46,794 nt of DNA from an uncultured Lachnospiraceae bacterium (GCA_902778245.1 CACYXH010000006.1:1-46794); one strand, 5' to 3'; positions 21,753 to 31,135 are shown, counted from the first letter of the stretch. Notes: generated by a model from the sequence alone, not told the origin. Program-made: numbers and translations.

Positions 21753-23183
21753 GTGGTCAGAGACGGAATCTACCGGAAAGCAGTACGGACTATAACGGAA
21801 TATGAAATGATTGCCCGGGGGGAGCGGGTGATTGTCGGGGTTTCGGGAGGCGCAGACTCCATCTGCCTGCTTGATATGTTGAGAGAATACCGGCTGGAGT
21901 ATCCTTTTTCCATTATAGTTGTTCATGTTGAACATGGCATTCGGGGATCGGAGAGTCTGGAAGACGCCCGGTTTGTGGAACAATTATGCGAAAATTGGCA
22001 GATTCCCTGCCGCGTGGAACGGGTGGATGTGAATGCACTGGCCAAACAGGAAGGATTATCTTTGGAGGAAGCTGGCCGAAAGACCCGGTATGAGATTTTT
22101 GAACGTTATCGCGCCGAGTATAATGCAGATAAAATTGCGGTAGCTCATAATCAGAATGACCAGGCTGAGACGGTTCTGTTGAACCTGACCAGAGGAACCG
22201 GATTGCGCGGGATGGGAGGAATTCTCCCGGTGCGGGACAAAATTATTCGGCCACTGCTGTTTTTATCCAGAGCGGAAATTGAAAATTGGCTGACGCAGAG
22301 AAAGCTGTTATACCGCATAGACCACACAAATCTGAAAACAGACTACACAAGAAATAGACTGCGGCTGCAGGTTTTGCCTGAATTAGAACGGGGAGTGAAC
22401 AGCGAGGCTGTGAAGCATATCGCGGAAGCTGCAGCACATCTTCAGAAGGCGGAAAAATATCTGTCAGACCAGGCGCAGCAGTTACACAAACATTGTGCAA
22501 AGACCACGAATTGGGGGATAGAGATTTCATTGCCGGAATTTTGCGCGGGGGAAGATGTGCTTCAGGAGTATGTGATGAGGCAGTGTATCCGGGAACTTTT
22601 TCCGGATGTGGGATTAAAGGATTACACCACAGGACATATTGAGAAACTGAAGCAGCTGGCCAAGATGCCTTGCGGAAAGCGTATCAATCTTCCGGGCATT
22701 GAAGCGGTGCGTCAGAGAGAACAGCTCCTTTTGAAGAAAACCTTCCCAGGGAAAGAAATTTCTAGACAGCCACATATAGAAAAGGATGATCCGAAGATCT
22801 GCCCTCTTCCCGGAGATGGGGAATATAAACTGCATGGCGGGTGTTTTCATGTAGAATATTTGGAACGACCGGGAAATATGCAGAGTTTTCCAGAAAAAAA
22901 GTACACGAAATGGCTGGCATATGATACAATGAAAAATGATGTTTGTTTAAGAACCAGAAAAACAGGAGATTATCTGATAATAAACACTTCAGGAGGCAGA
23001 AAGAAACTGAATGATTACCTGATTGACCGGAAAATTCCCAGAGATGAGAGAGACAGCGTTTTTCTGGTGGCGCAAGGGTCTCATGTTCTGTGGGTAGTTG
23101 GGGAACGCATTAGTGAGGCAGCAAAAGTTACGGAAAAAACGGAAAGGTTATTGAAAATACAGATGATGGAGGATGAGGAATGA
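21753..23183 (+). CDS. tilS: tRNA(Ile)-lysidine synthetase
   Basis: 476-aa enzyme that makes lysidine at the wobble position of tRNA-Ile (CAU), changing both its charging and its decoding from AUG to AUA. The ATP-pyrophosphatase loop is GVSGGADSICLLDML (SGGADS at residues 31-36), followed by HVEHGIRGSES and VAHNQNDQAETVLL. The C-terminal substrate-binding domain is present (KTGDYLIINTSGGRKKLNDY, then DRKIPRDERD). The start is GTG at 21753 behind GAAGGAAGGTGAAGG. The stop overlaps the hpt start (ATGA), and the order spoIIE-tilS-hpt-ftsH is that of Bacillus. Confidence 0.95.
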   Translation: MVRDGIYRKAVRTITEYEMIARGERVIVGVSGGADSICLLDMLREYRLEYPFSIIVVHVEHGIRGSESLEDARFVEQLCENWQIPCRVERVDVNALAKQEGLSLEEAGRKTRYEIFERYRAEYNADKIAVAHNQNDQAETVLLNLTRGTGLRGMGGILPVRDKIIRPLLFLSRAEIENWLTQRKLLYRIDHTNLKTDYTRNRLRLQVLPELERGVNSEAVKHIAEAAAHLQKAEKYLSDQAQQLHKHCAKTTNWGIEISLPEFCAGEDVLQEYVMRQCIRELFPDVGLKDYTTGHIEKLKQLAKMPCGKRINLPGIEAVRQREQLLLKKTFPGKEISRQPHIEKDDPKICPLPGDGEYKLHGGCFHVEYLERPGNMQSFPEKKYTKWLAYDTMKNDVCLRTRKTGDYLIINTSGGRKKLNDYLIDRKIPRDERDSVFLVAQGSHVLWVVGERISEAAKVTEKTERLLKIQMMEDEE

Positions 23184-23701
23184 AAGAACAGATTCGCGTA
23201 CTGATCTCTGAGGAGGAGGTAAACCGAAGAATCGCGGAATTGGCTGCGCAGATCAGCGCAGATTACAGAGAACGCAGCGTTCATCTGATCTGTATCTTAA
23301 AAGGAAGCATTTTTTTTACTTGTGAACTGGCAAAAAGGATCACAGTACCTGTGACGATGGATTTTATGTCCGTGAGCAGCTACGGTAACGACACCATATC
23401 CAGCGGCGTGGTGAAATTGGTTAAGGACTTGGATGAAGCGTTGGAAGGAAAAGACGTCATAGTTATTGAAGACATTATAGATTCAGGCCGTACGCTGAGT
23501 TATTTATTGGAAAATCTGAGTAATCGGAAACCTGCCAGCCTGAGGCTGTGTACGCTTCTGGATAAACCGGAACGCAGAGTAAGAGAGGTAAAGGTAGACT
23601 ATACCGGGTTTCAGATACCGGATGAGTTTGTAGTAGGTTACGGTCTGGATTATGGTCAGCGTTATCGTAACCTGCCATATATCGGGGTGATCTCACTATA
23701 G
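23180..23701 (+). CDS. hpt: Hypoxanthine-guanine phosphoribosyltransferase
   Basis: 173-aa purine salvage enzyme converting hypoxanthine and guanine with PRPP to IMP and GMP. The PRPP-binding loop VIVIEDIIDSGRTLSYL is complete, and LICILKGSIFFTCELAKR plus DFMSVSSYG are the other family signatures. The C-terminal base-binding segment is VGYGLDYGQRYRNLPYIG. Length is standard. GAGGATGAGGA overlaps the end of tilS, and the two reading frames share the ATGA, so translation is coupled. Confidence 0.96.
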   Translation: MKEQIRVLISEEEVNRRIAELAAQISADYRERSVHLICILKGSIFFTCELAKRITVPVTMDFMSVSSYGNDTISSGVVKLVKDLDEALEGKDVIVIEDIIDSGRTLSYLLENLSNRKPASLRLCTLLDKPERRVREVKVDYTGFQIPDEFVVGYGLDYGQRYRNLPYIGVISL

Positions 23702-23743
23702 ATAATATTTTCGAAATATTGAAAGGAAAGGAGTATATTTCAG

Positions 23744-25549
23744 TTGAACAGAAATACGAGAGGAATTGGATTTTACATGCTGGCCGGTGTGATGCTTGTT
23801 CTGCTGGCGTTCAGTCTCAGAAACAGCTTTAGCGTCAGACCGGATATTACCTATAAAGAGTTTCAGAAACGGCTGGAAGCCGGACAGGTCGCGGCAGTGG
23901 ATATTCAACCAAACCAGGAGGTGCCAACAGGGGTTTTGCGAGTTACCGCCAGAGACGGTTCAGAAACTTCTGTGAATGTTCTGGATGTCACTGAGGTTCA
24001 GAAACTCCTGGAGGAGTATGACAGCGTGACAGTAACGATTGAGGCGGTGGAGAAGGACAGTATATTTCTTACTACGATACTGCCGATTCTATTGATGGGT
24101 GTTTTTATCTTGTTTTTTATATCAATGATGAACCGGCAGACAGGCGGCAGCAATGCTAGGATGATGAATTTTGGACGCAGCCGTGCCCGTATGGTAACGC
24201 CTGATTCGAAACGTGTATTATTTAAAGATGTAGCCGGACTGAAAGAAGAAAAAGAAGACTTGCAGGAACTGGTGGAATTTCTAAAAGAACCCGAAAAATT
24301 TCTGAAAGTGGGAGCCAGAATACCCAAAGGAGTGATTTTGGTAGGCCCTCCCGGAACCGGTAAGACATTATTGGCCAAGGCAGTAGCCGGCGAGGCAGGA
24401 GTGCCGTTCTTTAGCATTTCGGGTTCCGACTTTGTGGAGATGTTTGTGGGCGTGGGCGCTTCTCGTGTCCGAGATCTGTTTGAAGATGCCAAGAAGCATC
24501 AGCCCTGTATTGTATTTATTGATGAGATTGACGCAGTGGCAAGACGCAGGGGTACCGGTATGGGCGGCGGTCACGATGAGAGGGAACAGACATTGAACCA
24601 ATTGCTGGTGGAGATGGATGGCTTTGGCGTCAACCAGGGCATTATCGTTATGGCGGCCACCAACCGCGTGGATATTCTGGATCCGGCTATTCTGCGTCCG
24701 GGACGTTTTGATCGTCAGGTAGCAGTGGGACGACCGGATATCAAAGGAAGGGAAGAAATCTTGAAAGTACATTCCAGCGGGAAGCCTCTGGGGGACGATG
24801 TGAATCTGGAAGAAGTTGCCAGAACCACCGCCGGATTTACCGGAGCTGATCTGGAGAACCTGATGAATGAAGCCGCCATTATGGCAGCCAAGCAGCATCG
24901 GGGGTACATCATTCAGGAGGACATCAATAAGGCCTTCATCAAGGTGGGCATAGGTGCGGAAAAGAAGAGCCGTATTATTTCGGAAAAGGAAAAGCGCATC
25001 ACTGCATACCATGAGTCGGGACATGCTATTTTGTTCCATGTACTGCCCACGGTGGGGCCGGTTCACACGGTTTCCATCATTCCCACTGGCCGTGGAGCGG
25101 CGGGCTACACTATGCCGCTGCCCGAAAAAGATGAGATGTTCAATACAAAAAACCAGATGTTTGAAAATATCATGGTGAGTCTGGGGGGACGCGTGGCAGA
25201 GGAATTGGTGATCGGAGATGTGACCACCGGGGCTTCCCAGGATATCAAGCAGGCCACCGGCATTGCCAGAGCAATGGTTACAAAATTCGGTATGTCAGAA
25301 AAACTTGGTCTGATCAATTACGATCAGGAAGACGATGAGATCTTTATTGGGAGAGATCTGGCCCATACCAGAGCCTACGGGGAACGGATAGCTACCATTA
25401 TTGACGAGGAAGTAAAACGTATCATTGATGAGGCATACGCGAAAGCGAAGTCCATTATTATGGAACATGAAAATGTACTGCACAGCAGCGCTGCTCTTCT
25501 GATGGAGAAGGAAAAAATCACCAGGGAGGAGTTTGAAGCGTTATTTTGA
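23744..25549 (+). CDS. ftsH: ATP-dependent membrane zinc protease FtsH
   Basis: 601-aa membrane AAA+ protease that degrades damaged or regulatory membrane and cytosolic proteins. Two N-terminal membrane helices ([15 protein letters not shown] and [15 protein letters not shown]) flank a small extracellular domain. The AAA module has Walker A GPPGTGKT at 201-208, Walker [10 protein letters not shown] and the second region of homology [19 protein letters not shown]. The zinc site is HESGH (423-427) with a distal Asp in the LGGRVAEEL region. The start is TTG at 23744 with AAAGGAG upstream. The C-terminus stops shortly after the protease domain, without the long tail seen in some relatives. Confidence 0.96.
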   Translation: MNRNTRGIGFYMLAGVMLVLLAFSLRNSFSVRPDITYKEFQKRLEAGQVAAVDIQPNQEVPTGVLRVTARDGSETSVNVLDVTEVQKLLEEYDSVTVTIEAVEKDSIFLTTILPILLMGVFILFFISMMNRQTGGSNARMMNFGRSRARMVTPDSKRVLFKDVAGLKEEKEDLQELVEFLKEPEKFLKVGARIPKGVILVGPPGTGKTLLAKAVAGEAGVPFFSISGSDFVEMFVGVGASRVRDLFEDAKKHQPCIVFIDEIDAVARRRGTGMGGGHDEREQTLNQLLVEMDGFGVNQGIIVMAATNRVDILDPAILRPGRFDRQVAVGRPDIKGREEILKVHSSGKPLGDDVNLEEVARTTAGFTGADLENLMNEAAIMAAKQHRGYIIQEDINKAFIKVGIGAEKKSRIISEKEKRITAYHESGHAILFHVLPTVGPVHTVSIIPTGRGAAGYTMPLPEKDEMFNTKNQMFENIMVSLGGRVAEELVIGDVTTGASQDIKQATGIARAMVTKFGMSEKLGLINYDQEDDEIFIGRDLAHTRAYGERIATIIDEEVKRIIDEAYAKAKSIIMEHENVLHSSAALLMEKEKITREEFEALF

Positions 25550-25722
25550 CGAAACATTGTAAAAAGTGCCAAAAAACAGATGGTAATAATGCATAAAAAT
25601 AGATCGAAAAAATTGTGAAGTTTATGCACACTTAATTTTTAGTCTGTGTTATTATAATACCTGTAAACCCCCCAATACATTATATAGTTTTTGCTACACC
25701 CCATAAGAGAAATACCTTCTCC

Positions 25723-25753
25723 AAAAAAGACAGCATTCGTGGCTGTCTTTTTT
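25723..25753 (+). terminator. Terminator after ftsH
   Basis: AAAAAAGACAGC (25723-25734) pairs with GCTGTCTTTTTT (25742-25753). The rest of the 313-bp gap (25550-25862) is AT-rich without coding potential; it contains a TATAAT at 25653 with no good -35 and the promoter at 25791. Confidence 0.92.
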
Positions 25754-25790
25754 ACTGCCCTTTGACTGCAAAAGTATCTCTATTTTCTTC

Positions 25791-25819
25791 TTGTGGAAAA
25801 AAAGGTTGTGTATTAAAAT
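25791..25819 (+). promoter_or_regulatory. Promoter of the GH13 gene
   Basis: TTGTGG (25791-25796), a 17-bp spacer and TAAAAT (25814-25819), about 45 bp before the start codon. Confidence 0.6.
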
Positions 25820-25862
25820 AAAATAGTATTGACGAAGGATAATGACGAGGGAGGATTGCCTG

Positions 25863-27965
25863 ATGAACCAGAAAAGCTATGAGCAGACGTTAAGGGCTGC
25901 CAAATATATACTTCAGATGCGCCCGGTGTTCAATGTGGAGGCACTTTTTAGCGACGAGACAGAGAATTATGTGAGTCCTATGGAACCGATGCCAGGAGAA
26001 CGGGTCACGATACGTTTTCGCACAGCGAAAGATAATGTAGATGAAGTCTATTTGATCAGTGGGCCGATGAAGGAACCAATGAAGTATGAATATTCTTCAG
26101 GGAGCTTTGATTATTATAAGATAGAGATAACATTGGCGCAGGAAGCCTTTCGTTATTTTTTTGAGGTAAAAAGCGGTAAGACACACTGTTTTTATAACAA
26201 ATTGGGGGTAACCAAAGATCTGAGCGATGGACATTCCTTTTGCCTTCAGCCGGGATTTTCTACGCCCGACTGGGCAAAAGGCGCGGTGATGTATCAGATT
26301 TTTACGGATCGTTTTTATAACGGCGACCGTACCAATGATGTATTAAATAATGAGTACATCTATGTTGATCAGCCCGCCCGCCGGATCATGGACTGGAACG
26401 CCAGGCCGCTGGGGCTGGATGTACAGAAATTCTATGGCGGCGATCTGGAAGGAGTGCGGCAGAAACTGGACTATCTGCAGGAGCTGGGCATAGACGTGAT
26501 CTATTTTAATCCGCTGTTTGTCTCTCCCTCCAATCATAAATATGATATTCAGGATTATGACTATATTGACCCGCATTTTGGAAAAATCGTGGTGGATGAA
26601 GGAGAACTTCTTCCTCATTGGGCAAAGGAAAATACCCAGGCTACCCGCTACATCAGCCGCGTGACCCGTAAAGAGAATCTGGAGGCCAGCAATCAATTTT
26701 TTATTCAACTGGTGGAGGAGATTCATGCGCGGGGCATGAAAGTAATTTTGGATGGCGTATTTAATCATTGCGGATCTTTTAACAAATGGATGGATAAGGA
26801 ACGTATTTATGAACATCAGCCCGGATATGAGAAAGGAGCTTATGTTTCGGCAGAGAGTCCTTACCGCACCTTCTTCCACTTCAATAATGAGCATGAATGG
26901 CCTTACAACCGGTTTTATGACGGCTGGTGGGGACATGATACCCTGCCGAAGCTGAATTTTGAAAATTCCCCGAAACTGGTGGAATATATTATGAAGATCG
27001 CGAAAAAATGGGTTTCTCCACCTTATAATGTGGATGGCTGGCGTCTGGATGTGGCGGCGGATCTTGGCCTGACCAGCGAGTATAATCACAAATTCTGGAA
27101 GATGTTCCGGGAGGCGGTGAAAGAGGCTAATCCCAATGCCATTATTATAGCAGAGCATTACGGAGATCCGGCAGCGTGGTTGAAAGGCGATGAGTGGGAT
27201 ACGGTGATGAACTATGATGCTTTTATGGAACCTCTTACCTGGTTCTTTACAGGTATGGAAAAGCACAGCGATGCCTACCATGAAGGAATGCTGGGAAATG
27301 CGGATAGTTTTGCCGGCGCCATGAGCTATCATATGGCCAGCTTTATGGGTCCATCCCTTCAGGTGGCCATGAATGAACTGTCCAACCATGATCACTCCAG
27401 ATTTCTGACCAGAACGAATCACAAGATTGGGCGTAGTGACCAGTTTGACTATGACGCGGCTAAGGAGGGCGTGAATCCTGCAGTGATGAGGGAGGCTGTG
27501 GTAATGCAGATGACCTGGCCCGGCGCGCCTACCATTTACTATGGAGACGAGGCCGGCGTCTGCGGTTTCACAGATCCGGACAACCGACGCACATATCCCT
27601 GGGGCCATGAGGATCGGTTGATGCTGGACTTCCACCGCGCTATGGTGCGTCTGCACAAAGCATACCCGGTGTTTGCCAGAGGTTCTTTGAAATTCCTGCT
27701 GACAGACTATAACTGTCTGGCCTATGGACGCTTTGATCAGAAAGAGCAGATTATTGTAGCATTCAATAACAATGCCCAGGAGCGGGAGCTGACGGTGAAG
27801 GTATGGCCTGCGGGGGTAGGCATGAACCAGCGCATGACCAGGATCTTTTATACGCATGCCGACGGCTTTTCGGAAGAACCGGAAGAATACCAGGTGGAGA
27901 GGGGAGAAGTGAAGGTGCTTTTGCCGAGAACCTCCGCTGTGGTACTGCGGGCCGTGCAGGAGTAA
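25863..27965 (+). CDS. GH13 neopullulanase / cyclomaltodextrinase-type enzyme
   Basis: 700-aa cytoplasmic alpha-glucan hydrolase. An N-terminal beta domain (residues about 10-130, with VRIRFRTAKDNVDEVYLISG-like strands) resembles CBM34 and precedes the GH13 barrel (AVMYQIFTDRFYNGD). Catalytic residues are nucleophile Asp396 (GWRLDVAADLG), acid Glu431 (IIAEHYGD) and Asp510 (LSNHDHSRF). GMKVILDGVFNHCG is conserved region I. The absence of a signal peptide fits an intracellular enzyme acting on imported maltodextrins or cyclodextrins. The start at 25863 is preferred because GGGAGG precedes it; ATG 25842 gives seven more residues. A GC-rich terminator follows. Confidence 0.92.
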   Translation: MNQKSYEQTLRAAKYILQMRPVFNVEALFSDETENYVSPMEPMPGERVTIRFRTAKDNVDEVYLISGPMKEPMKYEYSSGSFDYYKIEITLAQEAFRYFFEVKSGKTHCFYNKLGVTKDLSDGHSFCLQPGFSTPDWAKGAVMYQIFTDRFYNGDRTNDVLNNEYIYVDQPARRIMDWNARPLGLDVQKFYGGDLEGVRQKLDYLQELGIDVIYFNPLFVSPSNHKYDIQDYDYIDPHFGKIVVDEGELLPHWAKENTQATRYISRVTRKENLEASNQFFIQLVEEIHARGMKVILDGVFNHCGSFNKWMDKERIYEHQPGYEKGAYVSAESPYRTFFHFNNEHEWPYNRFYDGWWGHDTLPKLNFENSPKLVEYIMKIAKKWVSPPYNVDGWRLDVAADLGLTSEYNHKFWKMFREAVKEANPNAIIIAEHYGDPAAWLKGDEWDTVMNYDAFMEPLTWFFTGMEKHSDAYHEGMLGNADSFAGAMSYHMASFMGPSLQVAMNELSNHDHSRFLTRTNHKIGRSDQFDYDAAKEGVNPAVMREAVVMQMTWPGAPTIYYGDEAGVCGFTDPDNRRTYPWGHEDRLMLDFHRAMVRLHKAYPVFARGSLKFLLTDYNCLAYGRFDQKEQIIVAFNNNAQERELTVKVWPAGVGMNQRMTRIFYTHADGFSEEPEEYQVERGEVKVLLPRTSAVVLRAVQE

Positions 27966-28022
27966 ACGAATCTTTGCCGAAGGGCTTTCTCGTATAGGAG
28001 ACGAAGTTTCCAATACAAGAAT

Positions 28023-28054
28023 AAAAGGGGCTGCTGTACGGCAGCCCCTTTTTT
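28023..28054 (+). terminator. Terminator after the GH13 gene
   Basis: GGGGCTGC (28027-28034) pairs with GCAGCCCC (28041-28048), followed by six T. Confidence 0.95.
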
Positions 28055-28099
28055 ATGGATGGAAGACGATCTCTCCTATGTAATTATGTCTATAGATTT

Positions 28100-28199
28100 G
28101 GAAACACATCAAGTGTTTCCGAATCGTACTCGCCTAGGCCCGAAGGGGCGTATCCGCCGTCTGGCGGATTTTGGGACGATTTCCTCAGTCGTCCCAAAA
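28100..28199. repeat. Cluster of four hairpins after hppA
   Basis: Four consecutive perfect stem-loops: GGAAACA/TGTTTCC (28100-28120), GCCC/GGGC (28138-28149), ATCCGCC/GGCGGAT (28152-28169) and an 11-bp TTTTGGGACGA/TCGTCCCAAAA (28169-28199). The last begins 8 bp from the hppA stop and probably terminates or protects the hppA mRNA; the others are unexplained. Confidence 0.75.
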
Positions 28200-28206
28200 G
28201 GCATGT

Positions 28207-30339
28207 TTAGTGGAACAGTGTGAAGTGCGCGAATACGGTCGCAAGGGTATTGGCTACGGTGGACATCATCTTGATAAAGATATCCAGTGCAACGCCTACT
28301 ACATCTTTACGGGTATCGCCTACCGTATCGCCTACAACGGAAGCTTTGTGTGCCTCAGAACCTTTGCCGTGGCCTTTCAGGAAGCCGCCCTCAATGTATT
28401 TTTTCGCGTTGTCGAAAGCACCGCCGGAGTTACCCATGAAGATAGCACGGGGAATAGCTACGACGGTAGCGCCTACCAACAGGCCTCCCACGAACTGTAC
28501 GCCGAAGACAAAACCGCCAACGATGGGGATCAACAATGCCAGCAATGACGGAAGAACCATTCTGTGCAGGGCTTCCTGAGCAGCAGTTTCGATCATCTTG
28601 TTGTAATCGGGTTTTACTTTACCCTCCAATACGCCCGGGATGGAGAGCATCTTGTCGCCCTCATCTGCCATAACCTTGGCGGATTCGATGGTATTGTCGG
28701 TCAGCACTGCGGAGAAGTATTCTACCAGAGCCCCGCCAATGAGACTGCCGGCTACCACAATAAAGGAAGCGAAGTTCAGCGTCAGTTCTTCACCGATAGC
28801 GGTGTAATTACCTACATATGCTACGATCAGAGAAACGGTTGCAAAAGCAGCAGAGCCGATGGCAAAGCCTTTACCGATAGCGGCAGTAGTGTTTCCAACG
28901 GCATCCAGTTTGTCGGTGATCACACGGACCTTTGCATCCAGATGGCAGGATTCAGCCAGACCGCCCGCGTTATCCGCGATGGGGCCAAATGCGTCGATGG
29001 ACACGGTGGCGCCCACGAAGGCCAGCATGCCCAGAGCAGAGATAGCAATACCATAAGTTCCGCAGAGCTTACCGGAGATCAACAGAGAAAGACCAATCAC
29101 CAGGATCGGGAGCAGAGCAGAACGGGAACCGATGGCATCGCCTTTCGTGATAACAAAAGCACTTCCCTCGGTAGCCATTTCCGCCAGAGCCTGCGTGGGT
29201 TTGTAGTCTGTGCTGGTGTAATGCTCCGTGATGGAACCGATGGCAATACCGCTGACGATTCCAAGTACGGCAGATACCCACGGTGAAGCCCATCCGATCA
29301 CGAACTCATCATAAAGATCTACATTGCGGAAAATTACGAAAGATGCGATCAGGCCAAGAACAACTGTGATTCCCGCGGAAATCCAGGTGGACATATCCAG
29401 CTCCTTGGCGGGATTATCGCCCATCTTCTTGACAGAAGCATAGCCAAGGCCGATCACGCACCCCACCAGACCGCAGCCGGCCAGAATAATTGGAAAAGTA
29501 ATGGTGGCGTTGAAAGTCGCGTCTGAAATTTTTTCCAGGTTGCCGTGGATCGCTGTCTGATACAAAGTTACCGCGATCATGATGGAGGCCGACATGGTAG
29601 CAACGAAACTTTCCAGAAGGTCGGAGCAGTTGCCGGCGATATCGTTTACATTATCGCCGATGAAGTCTGCGATCACGTTCGGTACACGGCTGTCATCCTC
29701 CGGCAGATCGTGGCGGAGTTTAGCCAGAATATCGGAAGAGATATCGGCGGCTTTCGTGTAGTTTCCGCCTGCCACACGGTTAAACATAGCTACCAGAGAG
29801 CAGCCCAGGGAGTAAGTAGATACCCGCATGATAGTTGGATTACACTCCAGATTTGCAATTAATCCGGTTCCAACTGCATCATGGGAGATTCCGTTCCAGA
29901 TGATAAGTACCAAAATCAGTCCAAGCAGACCAAATGCCTGCACAGAAAGTCCGCTGATGGAACCGCCGCAGAGAGCAACCTTAACAGTCTCACCGATGGA
30001 CAACGTCTCTCTTGCCTTGTTTGCGGTGCGGACGTTGGCATAGGTGGCGCTTCTCATGCCAAGAATACAAACGATGCTGCTCATGGCGCCTCCCATCAGG
30101 AAGGTGATACCGGTGGTCTTTTCAATAAACAGGGAAAAGATCGCAGCTACAATGATCATAACAAGGATAATACTCTTAAATTCCGTCTTCAGGAAGGTGG
30201 AAGCGCCGTCGCGGATGATTCCGGCCATTTCCTGCATTTCCGCAGTGCCTTCTTTCAGGCGTTTTACGCGGAAATAGTTGTAGAAGATGTATGCGAGGGC
30301 CACAATGACCACGCACAGTACAAGTAACCAGGCTGTCAT
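28207..30339 (-). CDS. hppA: K+-dependent membrane-bound pyrophosphatase
   Basis: 710-aa polytopic enzyme (about 16 helices) that couples PPi hydrolysis to H+ and/or Na+ transport across the cytoplasmic membrane. The pyrophosphate-binding signature is GGNYTKAADISSDILAKL, followed by LPEDDSRVPNVIADFIGDNV, with the conserved acidic residues. A second acidic site (DAFGPIADNAGGLAE) and the C-terminal GDTVGDTRKDVVG are intact. GNTTAAIGKGFAIGSAA carries Ala at the position that is Lys in K+-independent enzymes, so this is a K+-dependent type. AAAGGAG precedes the ATG, which overlaps the stop of a 49-codon gene. Whether it pumps Na+ as well as H+ cannot be read here. Confidence 0.95.
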   Translation of the reverse strand: MTAWLLVLCVVIVALAYIFYNYFRVKRLKEGTAEMQEMAGIIRDGASTFLKTEFKSIILVMIIVAAIFSLFIEKTTGITFLMGGAMSSIVCILGMRSATYANVRTANKARETLSIGETVKVALCGGSISGLSVQAFGLLGLILVLIIWNGISHDAVGTGLIANLECNPTIMRVSTYSLGCSLVAMFNRVAGGNYTKAADISSDILAKLRHDLPEDDSRVPNVIADFIGDNVNDIAGNCSDLLESFVATMSASIMIAVTLYQTAIHGNLEKISDATFNATITFPIILAGCGLVGCVIGLGYASVKKMGDNPAKELDMSTWISAGITVVLGLIASFVIFRNVDLYDEFVIGWASPWVSAVLGIVSGIAIGSITEHYTSTDYKPTQALAEMATEGSAFVITKGDAIGSRSALLPILVIGLSLLISGKLCGTYGIAISALGMLAFVGATVSIDAFGPIADNAGGLAESCHLDAKVRVITDKLDAVGNTTAAIGKGFAIGSAAFATVSLIVAYVGNYTAIGEELTLNFASFIVVAGSLIGGALVEYFSAVLTDNTIESAKVMADEGDKMLSIPGVLEGKVKPDYNKMIETAAQEALHRMVLPSLLALLIPIVGGFVFGVQFVGGLLVGATVVAIPRAIFMGNSGGAFDNAKKYIEGGFLKGHGKGSEAHKASVVGDTVGDTRKDVVGVALDIFIKMMSTVANTLATVFAHFTLFH

Positions 30340-30485
30340 AACTTTTGTTCTCCTTTCTTATCGTTCGTTTTTTTGCCTGTTTTTTGAGGTTCCTCAGTGC
30401 CGTTGTCGCGAAAATACAACAGAGCGAAGCCGGTGACGCCGATCACGATGATAAAACAAATTGCTACAATAATTGTTTCTAACAT
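30336..30485 (-). CDS. 49-aa single-pass membrane protein coupled to hppA
   Basis: Short gene missed by ORF callers with a 60-codon cut-off. It reads MLETIIVAICFIIVIGVTGF then ALLYFRDNGTEEPQ and a lysine-rich tail ending KKGEQKL. The first 24 residues form one hydrophobic helix and the last 25 are hydrophilic and strongly basic. GGAGAAAAAAGC precedes the ATG, and the TGA stop overlaps the hppA ATG (ATGA, 30336-30339), so translation is coupled to the pyrophosphatase. Size, topology and coupling suggest a small accessory subunit, or a factor that helps the pyrophosphatase insert in the membrane. Function is unknown; this is inference from layout. Confidence 0.75.
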   Translation of the reverse strand: MLETIIVAICFIIVIGVTGFALLYFRDNGTEEPQKTGKKTNDKKGEQKL

Positions 30486-30522
30486 GCTTTTTTCTCCAGT
30501 CTTATTTTATAGTTTTTGTTCG

Positions 30523-30930
30523 CTAAGAAATAAGACGCAGGCCCTTTGCACCGTCCTTATTATGGATGAAACGGATACTAACAGTCCGGCTGTGTATGTA
30601 GCAGTACAGCAGCAGGAGGAGCCAGATACTTTCGACGGCCGGGGTGTCGTTCAAAAAGCTGTTTAACAATGCAGCGTGATCCATTCCTATCACGGCATCA
30701 TACAACGGATTTTTTCCGGCACGCACGATCTGATCGATCACCAGGACACCGATGGGACGCCCGAGATTTTGAGAGGAGGATTCCGGCATGGAGTGGCTGA
30801 CATCATACATTCCCACATGGCTGATGCCAAAAGGAACAGGCTCCAGGGTAATTGTATAGACCGCTGAAAGAATCGTGGCAGCTATTACGATGTAGAATAC
30901 CCAGCCCAGCTTTTTCCAATCCAGTTCCAT
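30523..30930 (-). CDS. Membrane protein of unknown function upstream of hppA
   Basis: 135-aa protein. A first hydrophobic helix (LGWVFYIVIAATILSAVYTI) is followed by an extracytoplasmic-looking stretch (PVPFGISHVGMYDVSHSMPE, then LGRPIGVLVIDQIV) and a second helix (SIWLLLLLYCYIHS) with a short basic tail. I recognise no family. The start at 30930 (MELDWKKLGW) follows GGAG. The next gene (49 aa) begins 37 bp after the stop and is coupled to hppA, so this looks like the first gene of a three-gene operon on the minus strand, driven by the promoter near 30975. Confidence 0.7.
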   Translation of the reverse strand: MELDWKKLGWVFYIVIAATILSAVYTITLEPVPFGISHVGMYDVSHSMPESSSQNLGRPIGVLVIDQIVRAGKNPLYDAVIGMDHAALLNSFLNDTPAVESIWLLLLLYCYIHSRTVSIRFIHNKDGAKGLRLIS

Positions 30931-30970
30931 GACATTATGCTCCAACAAAATCCAAATTTCACTCAATTTT

Positions 30971-30979
30971 ATAATATCA
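30971..30979 (-). promoter_or_regulatory. Extended -10 promoter of the hppA operon
   Basis: On the minus strand TGATATTAT: a TG motif one base ahead of the hexamer TATTAT (30976-30971), an extended -10. The -35 region is weak (TTGCAC, 18 bp upstream). It lies about 45 bp before the first gene of the operon. Confidence 0.45.
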
Positions 30980-31043
30980 CAAAAGAAAAGGAGGGTGCAA
31001 GAAATTTGCTGTTGCTTTTCCCAAAAATTCATAAAGAATACTC

Positions 31044-31072
31044 TTGACAATTGGATTGGGCAGTGTTACTAT
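31044..31072 (+). promoter_or_regulatory. Promoter of the M20-metNIQ operon
   Basis: TTGACA (31044-31049), a 17-bp spacer and TACTAT (31067-31072). The leader to the start at 31136 is about 57 nt; no SAM riboswitch or T-box fits in that space. Confidence 0.8.
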
Positions 31073-31135
31073 TTCAATGCACTTAATCATATCGGAATGA
31101 TATGAAATAAGAGGTTTGAAAGAGGTAAGATCACA

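Noticed and set aside
26343-28013. Long minus-strand open frame (556 codons) opposite the GH13 gene
   Set aside because: It mirrors the GH13 gene, which has complete catalytic motifs; the antisense translation is rich in His, Ile and Arg with no family pattern or ribosome binding site.
28564-29286. 240-codon plus-strand frame opposite hppA
   Set aside because: Shadow of the pyrophosphatase; composition unlike a protein and no ribosome binding site.
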